Assembly: GCA_016758905.1 (NCBI GenBank)
Contig: JAEPQZ010000019.1
Location: forward strand, 191,555-255,554
From: Umbelopsis isabellina
Taxonomy: Eukaryota; Mucoromycota; Umbelopsidomycetes; Umbelopsidales; Umbelopsidaceae
Length of the DNA stretch: 64,000 nucleotides
Reading direction: 5' to 3'
Of this stretch, positions 10,872 through 19,899 are shown piece by piece (the first letter of the stretch is position 1; each line of letters begins with the position of its first letter). The notes below the pieces were generated by a model that was not told the origin of the DNA, searched no databases, and was given only the letters and a program-made list of their open reading frames with translations. The position numbers were made by a program, and so were the translations under genes.

Positions 10872-13760
10872 ATGAAGGCCAGCAATAAAAAATTAAATTC
10901 CATTGGCTGGGCGATTGTCCGCCTATTCTTCCCTCATTCCTCCTACTTCTGTCAATCAGTCATGGACTCTAAAAACAATGATCTTCCCAGTGGTTCCATT
11001 GTGGAATCTGACTCTCCAGAGCCCAGTCTCTTAGAAGTTGCGTGCTTGACTCCAGAGTAAGTGTTTCACAATCCTTTTCACAGTCTGAATTGTAATAGTT
11101 TTACACTTTCAACTCAACTGAAAACCGCGAACTCCGAATAACAGGAAGGACTACCGCGAACAAACATGGAAGAACGGCCTCGGTCAAACCTCAGAGATAG
11201 CTATATATCCCAAGCAAAAGAATTTCATCAAGGACACCTTTTTCTGGCGATTCAGTATCAGTACAATCCAAGCGAACTGTAACTTCTCACTGTTTCCAGG
11301 TTATGAATGGTTAGTACACGTTGAACCGGTTTTGTTAATGCATGTTGTGGTGAACATGACTAAATGTTTTCTGTGCAGCACAACCATCGTATTGCCCAGC
11401 GGGAATGATCACAAATCGACTCTGCTTCTGAATCACAAAGGTGAAGAAGTGGCCACAAATATCAAACAGTTATTTCCTTATACGTGGAGTGGCGAATGGT
11501 GAGCAGAATAGCGGGTGTTGGAATTTTTGAGGAATCTAAAATTAAGTCAACAATTATCAAACAGGACAACCTCCTGTAAAGTGACAAACCCTCCGGTTCA
11601 CAATTTGCAGTTTGTTATCAATAAGGATTTGGGCAAGGCTCAATTCAATGTCGAGAAAATTGGTCAACCCGTGTCCACTGAAAATGGCGAAACTGGCCGT
11701 AAAATGATCTTGGGATCCTTTGTTCTAGTATATGTCGTCGAGGGCCATGTGCGCATCGGAGTCGATGAGAATCATGCTCAAGGTCATACTCGTGTGCTCT
11801 CCGCTGGACATACCCTTTACATTGAACGGGATGAAGAAGCTAGCCCGACGAATCTGATGATGCAAGCATCCGATGAAAAAGGTGCTGTCGGAAACCATGA
11901 TTTAGGTAAGTTGCAATGATCTAACCGTCAAACGGAAAACCCCTTTTTTAGGACGCTATGCTAAAAACTTATTTTGTTCAATTAGATGCTACCGTCGCTG
12001 TGATTACAATCACAGAAAATAAGCACCAGGGAGCTCCTTCTACTGTATCGGATTATATAGCCGCTGGAAGCAAATCAGCTGCTACAGTTGATCCTCTAAC
12101 TATCACCGGTACTGCTCCACAGACTACTTTCCCACCACAATCGCCACCTGGAGATATCCCAAGTCAAAGAAGAGCAGCTCCAAGAAGAAAAGGTTCATTG
12201 GTCGTATACGATGATCAGCCGCTGTGGAATTTGCCACCAGATTTGGCTCAAAAATTAGCCTCAAAAGAGGCTGTGGCATCTTCCAATGCTTTCCCCGTAT
12301 CTTCGGAACTCGGTGGCGAGCTTGCATCCTTACGTCAATCCGTTGGTGGGCTCAATATGGAACAGCCAGCTGTTGAAGCACGTAAAGAGAGTATTGGTGG
12401 AACTACTCCGGCGACTAAATGGGAATCAGCCCAGACTTATGAACCGCCTTCTTTCGAGACGCAACAGGACACAGAGGTCCCCCCTCCAGTTGTTCGGGAT
12501 CGTCTCGTGGTCGAAGATTTTCCTGTTGGCACCATCAGCACTGCTTGGATCAAAATGGTTCGTCAAGGTTTGAGCGAATGGTTGAGATTACCTGTCATTG
12601 TTTGTCGTGGCACAGAAGAAGGGTAAGTGCATGAAGAATAATTATGATGAATACATGCTGCATGTTCTCATATGTTTTACAGTCCTGTTGTGGGGATTAC
12701 GGCAGCTGTACACGGAAATGAGCTGAACGGTGTCCCATGTATTCACCGCGTTGTATCGGATATTGACGTCCACAAGCTGACGGGAACAGTGGTTGCAGTT
12801 CCGTGCGTCAATGTCACTGGATATCTCAAATTCACTCGCGAGTTTGCCGATGGCAAGGATCTCAACCGTTATTTCCCAGGAAAAGAAGATGGATTTGCCG
12901 CACAAGTTTATACTTATCAACTTATGCAAAAAATCATTTCTCAATTCAACTACTTGATTGATTTGCACACTGCCAGTTTTGGCAGAGTCAATTCTTACTA
13001 TGTACGATCTGATATGAATGATCCTATTGGTGCTGTGATGGCTCACCTTCAGCAACCTCAAGTGATTTTGCACAACTCCGGTCAAGATGGTAAGTTCATC
13101 AATAATTTCTGAAGTAGTTAAAAGAAAACTAAGTCTTAACATGATATGTTGTTCAAATTTACTTAGGTACTCTGAGATCAGCTGCGTCCGCGAGAGGTAT
13201 TAAAGCTATCACTGTGGAGATCGGCAACCCTCAACTCTTCCAGAACCAATATGTACAGTGGTCGTACATGGGAGTGATGAGGATTTTAGATCATTTAGAA
13301 ATGTTCAAGATGGACAATGCTGACAACGATGAACTTTATCCACCTCCGCCTACTACTGTTCTTTGCTCCAAAGGCTTTTGGGTAAGTTTATCATGGACTC
13401 GTGTGTTTCATAAAGACTTCGATGATTGACCGTACTCCACCAGATCTACACTAAAACAGGTGGTGTTCTTGAGGTCTACCCAGGTGTCAATACCACCATT
13501 AAGAAGGGAGATCTTATTGCTCGCATCAAGAACATTTTTGGCAATGTCGTGGATGAATACTTTGCTCCTTGCGCAGGCATTGTAAGTTTTCCATCGTTGA
13601 CGCCGAATTTTGAACCATAAACACTAATTGACCAACATTTTTTTAGACTATTGGTCGTAGCTCTAACCCTGTCGCCATGGCCGGTGATCGTATCATTCAC
13701 TTGGGTGTTATCAAGAAGAAAGGCGAGGTGTTGCCCAAGGACGCCAAGGAGAACTATTAA
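10872..13760 (+). CDS. HutD/Ves-like domain fused to AstE/AspA-type zinc deacylase
   Basis: Nine exons (10872-11056, 11145-11309, 11379-11498, 11565-11905, 11986-12622, 12683-13089, 13167-13381, 13444-13581, 13647-13760) give 773 residues. Residues about 62-275 are a HutD/Ves cupin: WKNGLGQTSEIA and FSLFPGYE match the family's WRN..G.T.EI and FSLFPG motifs. A Pro/Ser/Thr-rich linker (about 280-440) follows. The C-terminal part is a succinylglutamate desuccinylase/aspartoacylase (M14-like) domain: HGNELNG gives zinc ligands His493 and Glu496, LIDLHTAS gives His578, and VEIGNPQ probably carries the catalytic Glu. One uninterrupted exon spans the end of HutD, the linker and the start of the deacylase, so the fusion does not rest on a doubtful splice. 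The first 30 residues are basic, hydrophobic and acid-free, like a mitochondrial presequence; the ATG at 10962 has better context and would remove them. The substrate is unknown. Confidence 0.9.
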
Positions 13761-13957
13761 GATAGATTCTCAAAATGAACTCGTAGCAGCCGATATCCCT
13801 CCATCAAAGGAAAAAGAGATGCCTTGCACACTAAAGAAAACCCCCTCTCTTACTTTTCCTTTTTTCAATTCTTTTCATTCATACAAGAGCAGAAAAAAAG
13901 AAAAACAAGAATAAAGAATTAAATGTTTTGTTGTTTATTATGCCATTCTCATTCATA

Positions 13958-14472
13958 CTACATGGTTCGTGGACCACCGAGGATATCCTTGAGGTTGCCC
14001 TGAGCATCTGCCGCAGCTCGTTCCCAATACTTTTGTGTCTTCTCCAATGCCTTGATCTCGTCGTCTGCAGTTCCTACACGCTTGGTAAATGACTGCTTCA
14101 TCTCTGTTAATGGTGTTTGAATAAACCTTGGAAATAATAAAAAAAACCAGTCAGCATGATACATCAGTAACGAGAGCATTCAGCATCCAAGCACTGCCTT
14201 ACATCTTGCCAACGGGCTTGTAGGTCTTTGTATCAGCATCCAGAGCTTCAAGTTCCCTTCGTGTAAGCTCGGCCACTTTTCGCTCGCGTTCCTTGATTTG
14301 AATTTGTTGTTTCATGGAGTTGGCTTGTTGCATACTGGAAATGTATTTACTTTGCAGATCCACAAATACCTGAGCAGTTATATGTTGAGTATGGGTCCCA
14401 TACCAAGCAAAGACTACGAATCGCATCATGGTCACTTACTCTGCGTATAGTCTCATCGTTCAGGGCCGACAT
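13958..14472 (-). CDS. PFD1: Prefoldin subunit 1
   Basis: Beta-type subunit of the hexameric prefoldin chaperone that delivers nascent actin and tubulin to CCT. Three exons (14472-14440, 14369-14203, 14126-13958) give 122 residues, the same length as human PFDN1. The protein is two coiled-coil helices (about 10-60 and 80-115) around a short beta hairpin (TYKPVGKMFIQTP). It lies head to head with the tRNA-binding protein gene, with only 72 bases between start codons. Confidence 0.93.
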
Positions 14473-14544
14473 GATGAAATGTGAAAGATGAAAGAAGTGC
14501 GGGATCGAGAGCGTGACTCGTTCCTTGACATTTTGAATCTCGAC
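14473..14544. promoter_or_regulatory. Very short shared promoter, PFD1 and tRNA-binding protein
   Basis: Only 72 bases separate the two divergent start codons (15 if the upstream ATG at 14488 is used). The 5' leaders therefore probably overlap on opposite strands. Confidence 0.5.
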
Positions 14545-15241
14545 ATGTACTTGCACAGGGTATTTTGCCGTGCCCGCGGCGCTTCACAAGGTGGTTCTGT
14601 CTACGGCAGATCAATACTCAAAGTACCTTATACCACGACGGTAACAGCAACCAACAGTGGTCAAGATCTAATTCACCGGCTGGATTTGCGCGTTGGAAAA
14701 ATTGTCCAGGTAGATCTGCACCCACAAGCAGACCATCTCTATGTGGAACAAGTCAATCTCGGCGAACAAGCAGAGGAAAGCGCACTCCACGAACGAACCA
14801 TTGTCAGTGGATTGGTCAAGTACATAAACTCCAAAGACATGCTCGTAGGTATATTGCTCCAGCTGTTTATAACATTTCCATCCAATGTCTCACATTTAAT
14901 TGTCATAGAACAAACAGGTTGTTGTGGTGGCTAACATGAAGCCAAGCAAGTTCAGAGGTGTGTTATCTCAAGGAATGCTTTTAGCAGCTTCCAAGGGAGA
15001 TAAAGTGGAATTGCTTGAACCTGCTGCAGGTTCAATTGTGGGAGAGCGTGTTCAAATTGATACCATGCAAGAGCTGGGTCAGCCAGATGAGATACTGAAA
15101 CCCAAACAACGAGTCATGGAGTTGGTTGCTGCTGATCTTTGCACCGACAACTCGTGTATCGCAACATGGAAAAACTTGGCCTTGAAAACAAGCGCCGGTC
15201 TGGTTCGATGTAAGAGTATTGAGAACGGAACAATCTCATAA
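14545..15241 (+). CDS. Stand-alone EMAPII/Arc1p-type tRNA-binding protein
   Basis: Two exons (14545-14844, 14909-15241) give 210 residues. After about 45 N-terminal residues comes a complete EMAPII-like module: an OB-fold with [15 protein letters not shown] and [11 protein letters not shown], then [15 protein letters not shown] and SQGMLLAAS, as in the C-termini of Arc1p, AIMP1 and some methionyl- or tyrosyl-tRNA synthetases. There is no synthetase or GST-like domain. The N-terminus ([15 protein letters not shown]) is Arg-rich with no acidic residue, like a mitochondrial presequence. An in-frame ATG at 14488 would add an acidic leader and is less likely. It could deliver tRNA to synthetases, perhaps in mitochondria; the partner is unknown. 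An AATAAA follows the stop by about 55 bases. Confidence 0.88.
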
Positions 15242-15350
15242 AGGAACATTAAACATTTGAGTGTGTATTGTGTCAAATTTATAGGAAAGAAGTTGGAATA
15301 AAGTAACTTTGTTTTTGTACATCGTTGCTTCGATATGAGCATCTCTAGCA

Positions 15351-16697
15351 TTATTTACCGGCTTTATCATCCACTTCGGCGGCTTTCTTATGATATGTTG
15401 GTACAGTTGGCATACTTCGGCTGGGTTGAATGTTACCAGCTGAGGGAAAGTTCCTTCGGTTTAACAATAGGCCTTTGAGGGACCGAATTTCACTCTTGAT
15501 GTCCTGTACCTCCTTCGCCTCCGCATCCACTCCACTTACACCGGATCCCGCATTGCTCGAATTGAGATAACTGTAGCTATATGAGTATGTGCTTTGAGTA
15601 AGATACGAAACCAGTGAGGTTAGTGCTACTCGAAGAGGGTTATCTTTTTGAGTAGCTGCCACTGTGGCAACTAGGATAGATAGTTTTGAAAGATTAACAG
15701 CTGTCTTGCTTTGAATGTCGCCGATCTTGGTATATGCAGACTCTGTTTCCGTTGACTCAGCAATGGTCGATTCTTCCTCTTCTTGCTCATTAGTAACGGT
15801 TACCTTGGTCGGTGCTGGGACCCTGTTGAACTCCTTCAGCTTTGCACTCAATCGCTCTAGTAGTTCGCGGCGATGCACATATGTAGCTCGTCTATGTGCG
15901 AAATAGGCTTGGAAAGTTGGAGTAACCAGGCGCTGCAAGCATGCTGGTCAGCATTTTGCTACCACAACTCTTTCTCCAATTAATATAGTCTTACCTTAAC
16001 AAGTGCAACCAAACCGGTGGTTGCAGTGACAGCTCCGACTGCAATTATCACTGCCATTGTGACGATCTTATCCAAAGGAACAGTAGGTGGTGGAGGTGCT
16101 TGTACATACACAATCTGTGGAGGTTGGTTATTGCGTGAAGGTACTGGAGGAAGGGATGAAGATGGTGTGCTTGGTTGTGGAAATGCTTTGGCCGCCTTCA
16201 AGTAAAATGAATGAGTAAAACCAGTGTAACGCAGCATTAAATCAGCACATTGTAATTACCTCTATGGCCGAAGCGTCAGGTTGACTTTCGCCAACTCTTT
16301 TAAATGCTTCTTGAATCTCTCGCTGATTGAGGCCCTTCTTTTGGAGAAAGGCAAGCTTCTTTCCTCTATCCGCCGAGCGAACATTAGGCGATGAAAGGAA
16401 GGACACCGCCGATTTGAGAAGCGTCTCTCGAAGAGGCAAATCAGAAGCAGAGTTTACGGCAGAATTCACTGCTGTTACTTCTGTCGGCTTTACAGTTGCC
16501 GGGTCCACTGTAGTTTCTGTAGAAGAAGGTGGCTGTTGAGCCAATAACGTAGAAAGGTCAGCACCGGCACGAGCTTCCTTCTGTCGTTGAGCTAGTTGTT
16601 TACGCTTTTCCTCACGCTGCTCAGGAGTGAGAGGTGGTCCCAACAGATCTCGTACTTGGTCTTGCTTCGTTGGCGGATTGTCGTCGTTGCTTGACAT
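15351..16697 (-). CDS. PEX14: Peroxin 14, peroxisomal import docking protein
   Basis: Three exons (16697-16260, 16195-15995, 15932-15351) give 406 residues. The Pex14 N-terminal domain that binds Pex5 WxxxF/Y motifs lies at about residues 90-140 (SAVSFLSSPNVRSA, KKGLNQREIQEAF). A Pro-rich segment is followed by one membrane span (IVTMAVIIAVGAVTATTGLV, about 190-210) and a predicted coiled coil (RRELLERLSAKLKEF), with a low-complexity C-terminus. The order of domains is that of fungal Pex14. It is divergent from PPG1, 237 bases apart. Confidence 0.93.
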
Positions 16698-16934
16698 GAT
16701 GTGTGTGGGGTTTATGGGAGCGAAAAAATATACTACTTGTCAGCATCAATTCCATGTGAAGGATTTGAAATTTGGCAACACGTGAACAAGGATTTATTGT
16801 CCGCTGCTGCTCTCGAGCCCTTTTCTAAACCTGACAAAGCTTTCCTGTAATACGCGTCCCTGCGTAAAAAGTAACAAAACGATATTCTCTTCTGGACTTT
16901 GAATTAGGCTGAACCATACAAAACTTAGCAGCTG
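16698..16934. promoter_or_regulatory. Shared promoter region of PEX14 and PPG1
   Basis: 237 bases between divergent start codons. No distinct element is recognised. Confidence 0.4.
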
Positions 16935-18378
16935 ATGGTTTTGGATTTGGATCGCTGCATCGAGCAGCTGTACAACAAGCAGTTGCTCTCGGAAGCGGAG
17001 ATCAAAGAGATTTGCGAGAAAACAAAGGAAATGCTGATGCAAGAGAGCAATGTCTTACATATTAAAGCACCAGTCACTGTGGTTGGAGATATTCATGGGT
17101 ATATATGTGTGAAAAATCGAGCTTTATGCACAGTACGGTCAACTAAATTTTGCTGAACTGCCCAGTCAATTTTATGATCTCCTGGAAATCTTTCGCATAG
17201 GTGGATTTTGTCCGGATACGAACTACTTATTCTTAGGTACGACAAAAGCTCTGACAAGCACTGTCTTGGTTTAAAAGCTAAAGTTTCTGATTACTTTGAT
17301 CGACAGGAGACTATGTTGACAGAGGGCTGTTTAGTGTGGAAACCATATCATTGTTGACATGTCTAAAGCTCAGATACCCCGGACGAGTTCAGCTCGTTCG
17401 AGGTAATCATGAGTCAAGGGCAGTAACGCAAGTGAGTACTATTAAACGGTATGATATACAGGCGAAATGTAGAATCTAATTGGATTTTTTGCTCTTTTCG
17501 AAAAGACTTATGGGTTTTACACTGAGTGTACGCGAAAATATGGCTCACATCTTGTGTGGAGCTACTATACCGATATGTTTGATTTCTTGATACTGTCAGT
17601 AGTGATTGACAACTCTATATTTTGTGTCCATGGAGGTACGGCATAAAACTAGAAGGTTTATAACCCGGCTTCGTTTATTAATTTGACATTGCAGGTTTGT
17701 CACCGACTATACATATGCTTGACCAAATCAAAATCTTAGACAGATTTCGAGGTAAGTGCTGCTTCAAGCCAATAATCGAATCGAATCTCATAAAGAGTAA
17801 AACCTAAGATGATGATTCCAACCAGAAATACCACATGAAGGCCCAATGGCTGATCTGGTATGGTCTGATCCAGATCCAGACAAGGAAGATTTTGCTATAT
17901 CCGCAAGGTAAAGAGAGCCTGCCTTACTGTTAATCGATACAAATCACAATCACTTATGGATATTACTTTTCAAAGAGGTGCTGGATACACCTTTGGAAGT
18001 CATATCGTCGAAAAGTTTCTTCACGAAAACAATATGTCTCATATTTTACGTGCTCATCAACTTTGCAATGCCGGCTACCAAGTACTATTTAACAATCAAC
18101 TCTCGACAGTTTGGTCCGCCCCCAATTACTGCTATCGATGTGGTAATCTGGCATCCATTTTAGAAGTAGGCATGGAGGGTGAAAGATACTTTAACGTGTT
18201 TGATGCTGCTCCTGAGAACGACAAGAATTATCAAAGCTCGGTTGTTCAAAAGACGGTAAGTTAGGCGGCACAAGCTTGATACAAGCGTTCCTGTGTAATC
18301 AACATTAATGAACCTATTATCCTTTTACGGCGTATTCAGCCGCAACTTAATAACAAGCAGGCTCAATATTTCTTTTAA
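16935..18378 (+). CDS. PPG1: PP2A-family serine/threonine phosphatase, PPG1 type
   Basis: Eight exons (16935-17098, 17166-17236, 17307-17431, 17506-17635, 17695-17751, 17826-17907, 17976-18255, 18340-18378) give 315 residues. All PPP metal and catalytic motifs are present: GDIHG, GDYVDRG, RGNHES, HGG and RAHQL. Residues typical of PPG1 rather than PP2A, PP4 or PP6 include [16 protein letters not shown] and RAHQLCN. In yeast, Ppg1 acts within the Far/STRIPAK-like complex and in glycogen metabolism. The C-terminus ends QYFF, not the YFL whose terminal Leu is carboxymethylated in this family. Cys-rich [12 protein letters not shown] is intact. Confidence 0.93.
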
Positions 18379-18640
18379 ATCGACGTACTTCACCTCAACA
18401 TCAAGGATTGCAATGTATATCAGGTACCAATGTCATTAATAGGGCTGTCATAAGCTGGCCATCAATAATTGTTGTATGTATTATAATAAACCAATTTAAG
18501 TAAATATCCATGTAAAAAATAGATGTTAGGATTCCAGACGAACAATTGCGTGGCGGCATGGGGGGGGGGGTAAAACGTCTACATTATCGCACAATGACAG
18601 GAGATATTTGATAGATCAGGACGAGCGGTTATGAGATTAA

Positions 18641-19800
18641 TTAACAAATAATACAATTCTTTTGCTCCGAGCCAGAGTCTTGTGAACGATAAGTAGCCAG
18701 AGCCACCTGCTCCGATTCAGTCAATGGTGCCTGTACAAGTAAAAATAAGCATTTCTGGTGGTTTGCTTTGCTCAAACACCCTTGTTACTTACCCCTCTAC
18801 GAACTTTATCTTCTAGTTTTTGACGATGTCGTTGGTGTTCTCTGCAGCCGAAAGAGGGACATATTTAGAATCGTAGTGCGTTAAACAACGCAAACATAAA
18901 ACTTATACCTATCAATCGGTTGGATACCCAGGCCAGTACGTGAGGCACTTGAGGTGCTTTTGGTATTAGTGATAGGAGTACTAGCAGGGCGAGTTGGTAC
19001 ATCTTTGAGGAACTTTGCAAAATTTCTTTTTGTATTAGCTGTGCGAGATGGACTAGCGCTTGCAGCTCTTCTTCCCTGACAGTCATGATCGGACTCGAGA
19101 CGATGCTTGACACAAAAAGAGTTTTTACAGCTCGAGCAGAACATAGGTACCAATAGTTTTGTTTTACAACCTTGTTTTCGACAAGTATTCGATGGTGGAG
19201 ATGTACTGGTTGGCTTTTCTTTGCATCCGCCTTCTATATGCTGATTCATCTGCAAGAAAAATGTAAGTGGGTATGGCCAGCGAGCTACCATGTTTTGGCC
19301 AGAGTACTTACTCGAAGATTTGGATCCTCGCCTCGTTTTACTGGTACTGGATTTGAGCATATTGGACAGGTAGGAACCCTGTAACATTCATGCTGTTAGC
19401 AAGAATCAGGTAATGGCGGATAAGCGAAATGAGCTTTACCGAAAATCAGAGTTTGGGTCGTTTAAACTAGGGCATTTGTGGTCCTCTCTTTTCCAATGTT
19501 CCTGGCTATACATATAATTTGTCAATTATGCTTCAAAAATCATCAAGCCAGCAATAAATTTGTCTTGTTCTAGATGATAATAGCAGCATACTATAAGTTA
19601 CAAAGTGTATGTTCAACCTACCAGAAGATTTTGTTGCAGTTTGGACATGTGAATGGCAAGAAGTCTGATCGTCGCTCAAACGAGGAAAATTAGTTTAACC
19701 AAACTTTAACAAGTTTGCCCAGAAAATAATGAGAAAAAATCAAACCTAGTTGTCCACACGTAGGTTCAGTACACTGCTTGCCAACATGAGGTAACTCCAT
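18641..19800 (-). CDS. AN1-type zinc-finger protein (ZFAND2/AIRAP-like) with CaaX end
   Basis: Seven exons (19800-19746, 19664-19622, 19505-19440, 19378-19312, 19249-18909, 18841-18793, 18730-18641) give 236 residues. The first AN1 finger is CxxxxC...DFLPFTCPNC..FCQEHWKREDHKC (residues 10-46), a second CxxC...H..GGC and AN1 finger lie at about 59-130 (FCSSCKNSFCVKHRLESDHDC). This tandem arrangement is that of ZFAND2A/B, which associate with the proteasome and Cdc48. The tail has a UIM-like stretch (ESEQVALATYRSQ) and ends CIIC, a CaaX-type prenylation motif as in human ZFAND2B. The first intron uses a GTTTGA donor, supported by the conserved QLDFLPF reading across it. Confidence 0.9.
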
Positions 19801-19899
19801 TACAGTTTAAATATAAGAAATGTGACGCATTCCTCAGTGAAGACTGCAAATGTGATTCAGCTTTCGGTCTCCGACTGGTTTTATGATTCATTGAGTGAT

